From JBAXAM01 sp964213355 (GTDB lineage Bacteria; Pseudomonadota; Gammaproteobacteria; UBA9339), in NCBI GenBank assembly GCA_964213355.1, contig CAXOVY010000030.1, positions 1 through 64,000 of the forward strand: a DNA stretch of 64,000 nucleotides, read 5' to 3'. This document shows positions 37,163-46,252 of the stretch, piece by piece. A program made the position numbers and the translations under genes. The notes under the pieces are model-generated. The model did no database searches. It had not been told where the DNA came from and was given only the letters and a program-made list of their open reading frames with translations. Numbering within the stretch: position 1 is the first letter of the stretch; the number at the start of each line of letters is the position of its first letter.

Positions 37163-38812
37163 ATGCTTACTACTCGTCAATATCAAATCTGGTACCCAAT
37201 ATTAGTAGCACTCATGTTTTTTAGTTTTTATTTTGCCATTGGCGATTATACTTTGCTCAATAATAATGATGGACTTTACGCTAGCATTGCAAAACACATG
37301 CTGCTAAATAAATCTTTTATCATTCCATATTTAAATTGCGTTCCTTATATCGAAAAACCACCACTATTATATTGGCTACTGGCTTCTAGTTTCTCTGTCT
37401 TTGGGTTTACTGCCTTTGCCGCACGCTTCGTTACTGCAACCAGTGCAACTTTGCTATGCTGCGCCATGCTTTACTTTACCCACAAGATTAAGCTGCCAAA
37501 AGTTGGCATTATGGCAACATTAATTTTCGCTTCGAGCATTGGCGTTAGTATTATCGCCCGCATGGTTTATTTTGATATGTTACTTTCATTTTTAATTGCT
37601 GGCACTCTACTATGCTTGTTTTATTGGTATGAAAGCAAAAAAACAGTCGCATTAAGAATTGCATATATACTCCTTGGCTTGGCAATTTTATGTAAAGGGC
37701 TCATAGCAATAATATTAATCTGTGGCAGCTTTGGCGCATTTTTACTTTTAGAAAAAAGTTTTTGGAAACATATACATCAAGCTATCGATTGGCCAGGAAT
37801 TATTTTATTTTTGGCAGTGGTTTTACCGTGGCATATCGCGGCGACGCTACAACACAAGGGATTTTTCTGGAATTATATTATTGGAGAGCATTTTTTACGT
37901 TTCCTAAACCTGCGCGAACCACATGATTATTATCAAGGATCATTTTATTATTACTTACCACGTATTTTAATTTATTTGTTTCCGTGGTCTTTTTTTGTTC
38001 CGCTAATTTTTCTGCAAGCTAAAAATTTAAGCATCCTCGAAAAGAAACTGCTGCGTTTTAGCTGGTGTTGGCTCCTGCTGCCTCTAGTATTTTTTTCGTT
38101 TTCAAGTGCCAAAGCCAATTATTACATGATTGTCAGCATGCCAGCACTTGCTCTTATACTCAGCATTAACCTAAATGCATGGTTTGAAAACAAACACACA
38201 AGGCTTTTTAATATTTTGGTAGCATCAATCTTATTTACATTGGCCACAAGTCTGGTAGTTGGTTTTGCAGCATTTTTGCCAAGTTTTCCAGCAATTATCG
38301 CGTGTCAAAAATTAGTCATAGGAACCATCGCTTATAGCTTACTAGCCGGGATCACTATTATTTCAATTTTTATCCGCCGACCACAAGTAGCGGCCGCTCT
38401 ACTCGCCGGTTTTATCATTCCTATCGCGATTACAGCAACTTCAGTTTTAAAATTGATCAACGAAGACATTTCTACGGCTAAACTCGGGATTTATCTTACG
38501 GAAAATAAAAAAATTAACTCTATCTATCTTTATCAAGATTTTGAAAGCATCTCAGCACTTGCCTTCTACACCGATACCTGTTTAAAAATTATCGACAGCC
38601 AAAGTAGCGACTTGTATTATGGCTCCCACTTGCCACAATTTAAACAATGGTTTTTAACCAAAAAGGAATTTTTGCACGAAACAAAACATCAACCATGCTA
38701 CGTAGTAGTTCCAAATAATAAACTCGAACAATTTTATAAAAATATAACTACAACAAAATTTTCCACAATACAAAAATTCAAAGAGCTAGCAATAATCCGT
38801 GGTAATAATTAA
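37163..38812 (+). CDS. ArnT/PMT-like membrane glycosyltransferase
   Basis: 549 residues from the ATG of MLTTRQYQIWYP, eight bases after trxB. About twelve membrane helices. The first periplasmic loop has the GT-C signature with acidic residue (NNNDGLYASIAKHML) and the EKPPLLYWLLA motif of the ArnT/PMT family, which transfers sugars from undecaprenyl or dolichyl carriers onto lipid A or other envelope acceptors. The C-terminal soluble part is short. Substrate unknown; a lipid A or glycan modification is likely. Confidence 0.85.
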   Translation: MLTTRQYQIWYPILVALMFFSFYFAIGDYTLLNNNDGLYASIAKHMLLNKSFIIPYLNCVPYIEKPPLLYWLLASSFSVFGFTAFAARFVTATSATLLCCAMLYFTHKIKLPKVGIMATLIFASSIGVSIIARMVYFDMLLSFLIAGTLLCLFYWYESKKTVALRIAYILLGLAILCKGLIAIILICGSFGAFLLLEKSFWKHIHQAIDWPGIILFLAVVLPWHIAATLQHKGFFWNYIIGEHFLRFLNLREPHDYYQGSFYYYLPRILIYLFPWSFFVPLIFLQAKNLSILEKKLLRFSWCWLLLPLVFFSFSSAKANYYMIVSMPALALILSINLNAWFENKHTRLFNILVASILFTLATSLVVGFAAFLPSFPAIIACQKLVIGTIAYSLLAGITIISIFIRRPQVAAALLAGFIIPIAITATSVLKLINEDISTAKLGIYLTENKKINSIYLYQDFESISALAFYTDTCLKIIDSQSSDLYYGSHLPQFKQWFLTKKEFLHETKHQPCYVVVPNNKLEQFYKNITTTKFSTIQKFKELAIIRGNN

Positions 38813-38834
38813 ATGTTACTTTTTATAAGCGTTT

Positions 38835-40391
38835 TTATTTATAGATATTTACTGCAGCATCCATGATCGCTACGTCACCTGTTTCAGTTTTGCTCAGTAC
38901 AAAGAAAAAGATCACACCAAAACTAACAACTAATACGTTAAACAGACTTTCATTGAGCAAATGATTGTTATTGGGCGACAACCAAACAAAACCCAGTAGA
39001 GCAATAAAGTAAATGAGCAACCAATAGCACTGTTTGATTGCGCTAAAGAAATCCTTAACTGATTTAACCTGCAGTGCAATGAATATAATTTGAAACACAG
39101 CAAGCATCAACATCAAATCAGTAGCTGTTTTTAGACTAGCCATGGTAAATAAATAAGTAAAAAACACAAATAATAATACAGCGATCGCCCTACCCCATGG
39201 CAAAAAAAAACTATATTTTTCGTGCTTTACTACATCTCTGAAAACACACAGAGCAATAGGAATTGGTAAATAAGAAACCAAATGAAACAAACTTAATATC
39301 TGAGCTATCTCACCCCAGCTTTTAAACAAAAAAAGAAACATGATTGCAAGACCAGTGTTTAATAAGAGAGCACGTCTTGAAACTCCATAGATTGGATTAA
39401 TAATGCCGAAATATTGCGGCAATTGCTGATTGTTCGCCATCGCAGTGGACATATTAGTGGCAGAACCAGTAAAGGCAACGGCGGCACCACTTGGCGCAAT
39501 TGTCGCTCCAAAATAAATCAGTGGAGCTAAGGTTCCAATACCAATTAACCCAGCAAGCTGCACCATCGGCGCACTAAACTCCAAACTTTTCCATCCATTG
39601 ATTAATAGCTCACTTGGTAATCCACCAATAAATGATATCTGCAGCAACAAATAAATACCTCCGCAAAGCGCAATCGCAAGTAGCATCGATAGCGGAATTA
39701 CTTTTTTCGGATTATTAATTTCGCTCGAAAAAGAAATTACTGTTTGAAAACCATTAAAGGAGATAATAATGCCTGTAGTTAAAATTGCGGTAAATACCGA
39801 TTTATACCCATATGGCATTATAGTACTACCCACAGAAGTAAAATTTTGTGGATGAAAAGCAACACCAATAATTACCAAAGCTGTAATTATCGGAATCGTA
39901 ATTTTGAGAAGCGAAAGTGGATTGTTGGTTTTGGTTAGGACTTTTGTGCCCCAGTAATTAATTAAACAATAGCAGCAAACCAGTAATATAGATAGGCAAT
40001 TTCCCAAAAATGTTAATTGGTTATGATAGTAAAAATAATGCTGGGCACTTGGTACCAGCCAAGTTAAATATTGGACAGTAGCAACAGCTTCAAGCGTAAC
40101 TACTGCAATTATTCCTAACCAATTGGCTATTGCAAATGGAAAACCAAAAAATTTATTATGCGATATTGTCGGAATAATTGCGCTTAAACCTCTTTTGGGA
40201 TACAGAACCGCGACTTCAGCAAAACACATCGCGAGCAGGGAAATAACCACAGCACCAACAATCCAACAAAATACCGAACCAGGACCTGCCACTACTGCGC
40301 AATTATATGGCGCAAATAACCAACCACTACCAACGATGGATGAGATCCCCAGGAAAGTTGCTGATATTAGACCAATTGATTTTTTTTGCAT
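38835..40391 (-). CDS. APC-superfamily amino-acid permease
   Basis: 518 residues from the ATG of MQKKSIGLISATFLG, preceded by GAAAGG. Twelve or more membrane helices; the first helix holds the APC motif GISSIVGSGWLFAPY and helix 6 the FNGFQTVISFSSEINNPKKVIP block. Relatives in intracellular bacteria import host amino acids. Substrate cannot be read from the sequence. Transcribed away from the glutamine synthetase gene. Confidence 0.88.
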   Translation of the reverse strand: MQKKSIGLISATFLGISSIVGSGWLFAPYNCAVVAGPGSVFCWIVGAVVISLLAMCFAEVAVLYPKRGLSAIIPTISHNKFFGFPFAIANWLGIIAVVTLEAVATVQYLTWLVPSAQHYFYYHNQLTFLGNCLSILLVCCYCLINYWGTKVLTKTNNPLSLLKITIPIITALVIIGVAFHPQNFTSVGSTIMPYGYKSVFTAILTTGIIISFNGFQTVISFSSEINNPKKVIPLSMLLAIALCGGIYLLLQISFIGGLPSELLINGWKSLEFSAPMVQLAGLIGIGTLAPLIYFGATIAPSGAAVAFTGSATNMSTAMANNQQLPQYFGIINPIYGVSRRALLLNTGLAIMFLFLFKSWGEIAQILSLFHLVSYLPIPIALCVFRDVVKHEKYSFFLPWGRAIAVLLFVFFTYLFTMASLKTATDLMLMLAVFQIIFIALQVKSVKDFFSAIKQCYWLLIYFIALLGFVWLSPNNNHLLNESLFNVLVVSFGVIFFFVLSKTETGDVAIMDAAVNIYK

Positions 40392-40435
40392 ATACCTTTC
40401 GTACACAGGTAGACAATTTTAACAAAAAATGTAAT

Positions 40436-40511
40436 TTGACACTAGCATTTTTATAAAAATAGCTTACTATTTGAAAAAATGCTAGTGTTATTTTGCATTT
40501 TATGCAAATAA
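40436..40511 (+). promoter_or_regulatory. Tandem hairpins in the leader of the glutamine synthetase gene
   Basis: Hairpin one: arms ACACTAGCATTTTT (40439-40452) and AAAAATGCTAGTGT (40475-40488), a perfect 14-bp match, with an inner stem AAATAG-CTTA-CTATTT. Hairpin two follows at once: TTATTTTGCAT, TTT loop, ATGCAAATAA (40488-40511). TTGACA at 40436 may be a -35 box. The pair ends 18 bases before the ATG and is a good candidate for an operator or RNA switch. Confidence 0.6.
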
Positions 40512-40529
40512 ATACAACAGGAAAACATC

Positions 40530-41855
40530 ATGAACCGCACCGAAGTTTTAAATTTATTAAAAAAAGAAAAAGTGGCATATTTGCGTCTATGGTTTACTGA
40601 CATTATGGGTCGAAGTAAAAACGTTGAAGTGCCAACTAGTCAATTTAATAAAGCACTAGACGGGCAAATTTTGTTTGATGGATCTTCTATTGCCGGCTTT
40701 GCACGCATTGAAGAATCTGATATGGTTTTAGTCCCCGACTATAAAACTCTGGTAATTTTTCCTTGGGATGAACGTGGCGGCAAGGTTGCTCGCCTAATTT
40801 GCGACATTTATAATCCCGATGGCAGCCACTTTGCAGGATGTCCGCGATCAGTATTGCGCCGCACATGTGAACAAGCGCGCACCAAAGGCTTTATTTTAAA
40901 TGCAGGACCTGAAGCTGAGTTTTTCTTGTTCTCACGTGACGCCAATGGTAAAGCAACTACTTATACGCATGATGCTGGTGATTATTTTGATTTAACCCCC
41001 ATAGACAAAGGTGAAGAAACTAGGCGCTCTATTGTTCAGGTGCTAGAAAAAATTGGTTTTGAGGTGGAAGCCGCTCATCATGAAGCGGCCATGGGACAAC
41101 ACGAAATTGATTTTAAATATGGTGATGCACTTGCCACTGCTGATAAGATTGCTACTTTCCGATTTGTGGTGCGCAAAGTGGCTCTAGACTTTGGCCTGCA
41201 CGCCACTTTTATGCCCAAACCAATTTTCGGCATCAATGGTTCTGGAATGCACGTCCATCAAAGTTTATTTGATCTGTATGGAAAAAATTCATTTTATGAT
41301 GCTAAAAAACCGCATCAACTATCCAACATCGCTTTAAATTACATTGGCGGGTTACTCGAACATGCCCGGTCTTTTTGCGCAGTTACCAATACATTGGTTA
41401 ATTCTTATAAAAGGCTAGTACCAGGATTTGAAGCACCGACACACATTGCCTGGTCACAACATAATCGCTCGCCATTGGTGCGAGTACCAGATCGACGCGG
41501 CATTAGCACACGCGCAGAACTACGTATGCCAGATCCTGCATGCAACCCCTACTTAGCTTTGGCAGTAATGCTTGCGGCTGGTTTAGATGGTATTAATAAA
41601 AAAACCAACCCTGGAGAGCCTGTTGATAAAAACATTTACCGCATGAGCGATCGCGAACGTGCGCGTTTAAAAATAAAATCTCTACCTGCAAGTTTGGGCG
41701 AAGCAGTTGATCTCTTAGAAAAAGACCAGTTGATGCACGACACCTTGGGCGATCATATTTTTCAACATTTTATCACTGCTAAGAGGAAAGAATGGAACAA
41801 CTATATCTCGCAAATTCATCAATGCGAAATAGATTGGTATTTGACGGAGTATTAA
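40530..41855 (+). CDS. glnA: Glutamine synthetase, GSI-alpha type
   Basis: 441 residues. Makes glutamine from glutamate, ammonia and ATP. Motifs: LFDGSSIAGF, GPEAEFFLF, HHEAAMGQHEIDF, NGSGMHVHQSL, KRLVPGFEAP, NRSPLVRVP, RMPDPACNPYLA. Length and motif wording match the GSI-alpha enzymes of Bacillus and Thermotoga. The longer GSI-beta enzyme usual in gammaproteobacteria carries an extra segment and an adenylylation tyrosine (NLYDLPP), absent here. It is therefore probably not controlled by GlnE, and may have been acquired by transfer. AGGAAAA precedes the ATG. Confidence 0.93.
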   Translation: MNRTEVLNLLKKEKVAYLRLWFTDIMGRSKNVEVPTSQFNKALDGQILFDGSSIAGFARIEESDMVLVPDYKTLVIFPWDERGGKVARLICDIYNPDGSHFAGCPRSVLRRTCEQARTKGFILNAGPEAEFFLFSRDANGKATTYTHDAGDYFDLTPIDKGEETRRSIVQVLEKIGFEVEAAHHEAAMGQHEIDFKYGDALATADKIATFRFVVRKVALDFGLHATFMPKPIFGINGSGMHVHQSLFDLYGKNSFYDAKKPHQLSNIALNYIGGLLEHARSFCAVTNTLVNSYKRLVPGFEAPTHIAWSQHNRSPLVRVPDRRGISTRAELRMPDPACNPYLALAVMLAAGLDGINKKTNPGEPVDKNIYRMSDRERARLKIKSLPASLGEAVDLLEKDQLMHDTLGDHIFQHFITAKRKEWNNYISQIHQCEIDWYLTEY

Positions 41856-41902
41856 ATTCTAACTTGAGGGTATCGTAAAAATTATTCTAATATACAACAA
41901 AA

Positions 41903-41924
41903 GCGCTTTTCTCTAAAAAAGCGC
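41903..41924 (-). terminator. Bidirectional terminator between glnA and the peptide gene
   Basis: Stem GCGCTTTT / AAAAGCGC, six-base loop. On the minus strand it is followed by TTTTGTTG, 35 bases after the peptide gene stop. It also lies about 50 bases beyond glnA. Confidence 0.6.
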
Positions 41925-41958
41925 CTCTGTTATAATAAATATTTAAGTAACTTATTTT

Positions 41959-42183
41959 CTAAAGATCAGATTTGGATTCGTCTTTAATTTCAGTTTCAGT
42001 TACATTTGCATTTGTACTGTTAGTCGCATTAGTTATGTTCTGAGTTGCGTTAAAAACGTCAGGGGCTGCTTTTTCAACTTCGATTACGACGTCACCAATT
42101 GTGCTAGTTGTATCGGTTGTGTTATCAGCTCCACCAAAAACACTAGAAATTTCTTTTTTACTTAATTCAATACTTTTTTTCAT
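41959..42183 (-). CDS. Double-glycine-leader secreted peptide (bacteriocin-like)
   Basis: 74 residues from the ATG at 42183, with AAGGAG upstream. The first 18 residues, MKKSIELSKKEISSVFGG, match the double-glycine leader of peptides matured by C39-peptidase ABC transporters (EL..KEI..V.GG). The predicted mature part is 56 residues, acidic, rich in Thr, Asn and Val, without cysteine; it contains NATQNITNATNSTNANVTE. No transporter or immunity gene is recognisable nearby. The gene has its own terminator. A second gene at 55359/53568 has a closely matching leader. Could be a microcin-like toxin, a signal or an effector peptide. Confidence 0.72.
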   Translation of the reverse strand: MKKSIELSKKEISSVFGGADNTTDTTSTIGDVVIEVEKAAPDVFNATQNITNATNSTNANVTETEIKDESKSDL

Positions 42184-42375
42184 AAATCTCCTTATTTTAA
42201 AGTTTATTTTTATATTATTAAAAACATTATACAAATTCAAAAAACGCCACACTGTAACTAAAAGTAAACTAAAAATCAAGTATATTTCCACCGAATATTT
42301 CCGCCGAGTATTGAAATTGCGTGTTTAATCGTTATGGCTTAAACTAGCACACAAAACAAACATGAGACTCTAATT

Positions 42376-44253
42376 ATGAAACTAATCTGGTGCGTGCTTT
42401 TCATTATTATATCAGCTTCAGCTCAAGCCAAATGGGCAGGCATTGAAAATGCACAAATTAAAACCTCATTTGACCAAGACATAAGCGTTAACAAAGATGG
42501 CACAATAAAAGAGACCCTGACGGAGCAATCCGAAATATTGAAAGAACCGGGTCGAGATTTCGCCGCTAACTATACTTTACAATATAATGGCCATAGCGAA
42601 AAAATAAAAATCTTAGAAGCCAAGACAATTTATAAAGGCAAAGAATATAAACTCGATAAAAATTTAATAGAGGATAAACCGCTTGCCAGTGCACATGGCG
42701 GTTTTGACCAAAGAAGACAAATTTTGCTTGCTTTTCCTAAGGCAGAAATTGGGGCAAAAATTTTCCTAAAATACAATAAGACTATCACTGAAGTACCCTT
42801 AGACAAGTTTTACGCAAATGTCTTTACCTTTGGTTATAGGTGTTTTATATATAAAGAACATATCAAACTACATTCGCAAATACCCCTACACATAATAGTT
42901 AATGACCCAGAAAAAGTCCTGAACATTACCAAAGATAAAGATGATAATTTCCACAACATGGAAATCACTCTAACCAAATCACTATATAAAGAAGCTATAA
43001 ACGAACCGCAATCAAATATCGTAAATAATAAATATTGGACTTGGGTATCTGTTTCTAGCTTAACCAAATGGGAAGATTTAGCTGCTAGATTTGGACAACT
43101 TTATACAAAAGTATTTACCCAACCCCTACCCCAAGATTTTATAAAAACAGCTGACCTAGCCGCACAAAAAAAGGATGAAGTAGAACAGATAAATACGGTA
43201 ACATCATTACTGAATGACAAAGTTCAATATATGGGCGATTGGCGCACTATTAAGGGAAGTTTTATTCCACGCAGCTTAGATAAAATTAGCGAAACTCAGC
43301 TGGGAGACTGCAAAGATTTTGCTGCATCTACTGCTGCAATTTTAACGAAGCTCGGCTACAAGGCACAGGTTGCAGTAGTAAGAAGAGGAATTCGCGATTT
43401 CTATCCTGAATCATTACCAGACATTGGAGCGTTCAACCACGCTTTTGTAAAAGTAACCAACAAACAGGGAAGGGTACTCTGGATAGACCCAACAAACTTC
43501 CAAAGTATGGCTGATGGTATATTTCCTGACATTGCTAATAAAATGGCTTTAATACTTGACCTCAAACATCCTAGCTACGAAAAAGTTGCAAGCATCGACC
43601 CCCAGCATGCTAAGAGTATTTCCACCCGTCAAATAGAAGTTATAAACGACAGTAAAATTATCGAGAGTGGTAATGTAACTCTGAAAAATGAGGTTGCGTA
43701 TAATCTTACCGGAGCCACATTACAAACCTCTGAAGCAACCATAAAAGATTATATATATAATTTTTTAAGCCACTCCAGATTAGAAGAAAAAAATAAGAAA
43801 AATTTGCAGCTACCAGATCTTAAATCACGTATCGTAAAAGACATTTCATTTAATTATACTTTTGAACAAGAAAACAGAGTATTAAAAACCAATTTGGGAC
43901 AAGCCTTAAAACTAACCTATGATTCACTGGAGAATTTTTTTGATATATCACAAGACTCGGTGACAGACATTGTAGTTGATGCTCCATATACATCTACAAA
44001 ACAGACCATCATCAAAAATATCAATGTTCAAAACATTGAATCTCTAAATAAAGAGATTAAAACCCCATGGTTATACGTAGCACGCAAATGCAGCCTTAAC
44101 AGTAATCGCGATTTACAAATAGATGACACTATAGTTGTCTATAAAAATTTAATTGCCAATACGGAATTAAAAACACCGGAATTTATTAAATTAAAAGATG
44201 ACTTAGAAAAAAACTTTAAAGATGTCGCGGTGGTGTTTACCAAAAACAAGTAA
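42376..44253 (+). CDS. Secreted DUF3857/transglutaminase-like protein
   Basis: 625 residues with a signal peptide (MKLIWCVLFIIISASAQA). A DUF3857 domain (about 40-210) is followed by a transglutaminase-like domain with catalytic triad: Cys near 312 in LGDCKDFAA, His near 355 in FNHAFVKV, Asp near 371 in WIDPTN. The C-terminal 200 residues are a beta-rich DUF2569/3858-like part. Proteins of this build sit in the periplasm or outer membrane and may act as proteases or crosslinkers; the substrate is not known. Divergent from the peptide gene, with which it shares a 190-base promoter region. Confidence 0.83.
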   Translation: MKLIWCVLFIIISASAQAKWAGIENAQIKTSFDQDISVNKDGTIKETLTEQSEILKEPGRDFAANYTLQYNGHSEKIKILEAKTIYKGKEYKLDKNLIEDKPLASAHGGFDQRRQILLAFPKAEIGAKIFLKYNKTITEVPLDKFYANVFTFGYRCFIYKEHIKLHSQIPLHIIVNDPEKVLNITKDKDDNFHNMEITLTKSLYKEAINEPQSNIVNNKYWTWVSVSSLTKWEDLAARFGQLYTKVFTQPLPQDFIKTADLAAQKKDEVEQINTVTSLLNDKVQYMGDWRTIKGSFIPRSLDKISETQLGDCKDFAASTAAILTKLGYKAQVAVVRRGIRDFYPESLPDIGAFNHAFVKVTNKQGRVLWIDPTNFQSMADGIFPDIANKMALILDLKHPSYEKVASIDPQHAKSISTRQIEVINDSKIIESGNVTLKNEVAYNLTGATLQTSEATIKDYIYNFLSHSRLEEKNKKNLQLPDLKSRIVKDISFNYTFEQENRVLKTNLGQALKLTYDSLENFFDISQDSVTDIVVDAPYTSTKQTIIKNINVQNIESLNKEIKTPWLYVARKCSLNSNRDLQIDDTIVVYKNLIANTELKTPEFIKLKDDLEKNFKDVAVVFTKNK

Positions 44254-44261
44254 ACGCTTCA

Positions 44262-46211
44262 CTATTCAACAAAACCAAGTACAATTGCGATAGCATCGAA
44301 TGGCCTGATAGTGATGGTGGCAAAACCGTAATTTTCAACATCAATTGCTGGCCCTTGCATTTTATCCCCATCTAGTTGACCGGAAATAAAATCGTAATAT
44401 TTGCCACTCGGCAGGCCAGTCTCAAAACGACGTTTTAATGTTTTTTCCGTAGCATTAATTACCACAAATCCAAATGCCGTAACATACTCTTTAGCTTTTT
44501 GATAAGTACGCGCGAAAGCAACTTGATTACCATCAGCCCAGATATGCGATACCCCAAGCGCCTCTTTCGTTTTGCTGTGAAATAAAACCATATTAGCAAT
44601 TGTGGTCCATCTATGCTGTGCTACCCAAGGTGAGTTTTCATCAAAACAAGTATTTCTGCCATTTTGCCACACGCGCACGGTTGGAATTGGATCGTCTTGG
44701 TCAACAAAACGAAAGCTAGACATTATTTTTGGAACACCAAATGGCCACGCCAACATAAAAATATAAGCTAAAACATAAGCATTATTTTGCGCATTTTTAT
44801 AGTTTAATATATTTGGCATCATGCGTTCGGTATCATGATTATCGATCACAACTACAGCGCGATTATCGGGATAATGAATCCACGAGCTGCCAAATGAATA
44901 TTCAACCAGCTTTTGTAAGCTATTCGATCGATTATTAATTGCATCCGATAAAAACTTACCATATTCGAAAGCCGTCACATAACCAATCTGGAAATATTTT
45001 TTCATAAAACTATAAACATCAATTCCCATTGGAGCACCGGTATAATACTCCTGATAAGAAAAAGGTTTTAAACCATCATGCGTTTTTAAACCTGCAAAAA
45101 TTTTCTCGACCGCTTTAACTTTCAAATGTTTCGCCGCATCGATTCTAAAACCATCAACGCCTAAAGATAAAAGATATTTTACGTATTTGCGCAGAACTGC
45201 TATCACATGCAAACTATCTAAATTAAGTTTAGGCAAATGAACTAAATCGTAATGTTCTAAACACCACACGCTTTCGAGTTTGCAATAGTCTTCATTAGAA
45301 ATTTGTTTGTTGCCAGTTAGGTCGAAATGATAAAAATCGTCAAACTCGTAACGATCATCTTCACTGTTTAGTGGACCATAACTGTATTTAGCAAATGTGT
45401 GACCATTGGTACCAATATGCTGTGACTCAGTTTCTACAAAATCCGCCATATGATTTAAAATCAAATCGGCATAAACCTTGATATTATAGCCATGACAAAA
45501 ATCAAGCATTTTTATAAATTCTTCTTCAGTCCCATAAAATGAGCTTAATTGATAGCTCACTGGTTGATAAACAACCCACCATGGATTGCCATGCTTTATA
45601 ACAAATTCTTGCGGTGGATAAATTTTAATAGCATCGTAACCATGTGCAGCGAGAAAAGGCACTTCATACATGATATCAACCCACTTCCAACCAAACAATA
45701 CAACAATGGAATTGGGAGCATAAACTGATTTATCTTCTGCTAATTCGGCCGCATATTGCTCTTCGGTATCACATTTTATAAGCTTACTACCAACATAAAT
45801 TAATTTTTTTGACAACTCTACAGTTAAATTTTGTAGTAGTTTTTCATATATAGATTTAGCATTAGTGTCTTGCTTGATTGTGGCTATATTGAGTAATAGG
45901 ACAGTAGTGGTTTTTGCTGTAGTAACAGTAGCTGATCGTGGCCTATCTGTAACTACGGCGATTTCGCCCAAAACACTTCCTGGACCAAGCGTTACCAAAT
46001 CGATTACCTCACCACCAGGAATACCGCTTTCTTTAGTAACATCAACCTGACCATCTAGAATAACGTAAATTTCCTGGCCTAAATCACCCTCATGGATAAT
46101 AACACTACCTTTTTCAAATGTGACAGTCTTAGCGATCTTAAGCAAATAATCTAATTCAGTTTGTGTAAAATCTTTAAAGATGGGATGTATAAGTTTGCTT
46201 GATAGATCCAT
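44262..46211 (-). CDS. Cyclic-nucleotide-binding domain fused to GH13 alpha-amylase
   Basis: 649 residues, no signal peptide. Residues 1-145 form a cyclic-nucleotide-binding domain with an intact phosphate-binding cassette (LGEIAVVTDRPRSATV; Glu83, Arg92). Residues about 165-649 form a GH13 amylase barrel: region I DLILNH (249-254), nucleophile Asp358 in GFRIDAAKH, acid Glu388 in YQEYY, and Asp460 in VIDNHD. Both halves look functional, which suggests a cytoplasmic glucan hydrolase switched by cAMP or cGMP. It is the last gene of the serS-lptF-lptG strand, 41 bases after lptG. I know of no standard family with this architecture. Confidence 0.88.
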   Translation of the reverse strand: MDLSSKLIHPIFKDFTQTELDYLLKIAKTVTFEKGSVIIHEGDLGQEIYVILDGQVDVTKESGIPGGEVIDLVTLGPGSVLGEIAVVTDRPRSATVTTAKTTTVLLLNIATIKQDTNAKSIYEKLLQNLTVELSKKLIYVGSKLIKCDTEEQYAAELAEDKSVYAPNSIVVLFGWKWVDIMYEVPFLAAHGYDAIKIYPPQEFVIKHGNPWWVVYQPVSYQLSSFYGTEEEFIKMLDFCHGYNIKVYADLILNHMADFVETESQHIGTNGHTFAKYSYGPLNSEDDRYEFDDFYHFDLTGNKQISNEDYCKLESVWCLEHYDLVHLPKLNLDSLHVIAVLRKYVKYLLSLGVDGFRIDAAKHLKVKAVEKIFAGLKTHDGLKPFSYQEYYTGAPMGIDVYSFMKKYFQIGYVTAFEYGKFLSDAINNRSNSLQKLVEYSFGSSWIHYPDNRAVVVIDNHDTERMMPNILNYKNAQNNAYVLAYIFMLAWPFGVPKIMSSFRFVDQDDPIPTVRVWQNGRNTCFDENSPWVAQHRWTTIANMVLFHSKTKEALGVSHIWADGNQVAFARTYQKAKEYVTAFGFVVINATEKTLKRRFETGLPSGKYYDFISGQLDGDKMQGPAIDVENYGFATITIRPFDAIAIVLGFVE

Positions 46212-46252
46212 AATTTTTTCTTCCGTTTTAGTGGTATATGGTATTTTATCAC

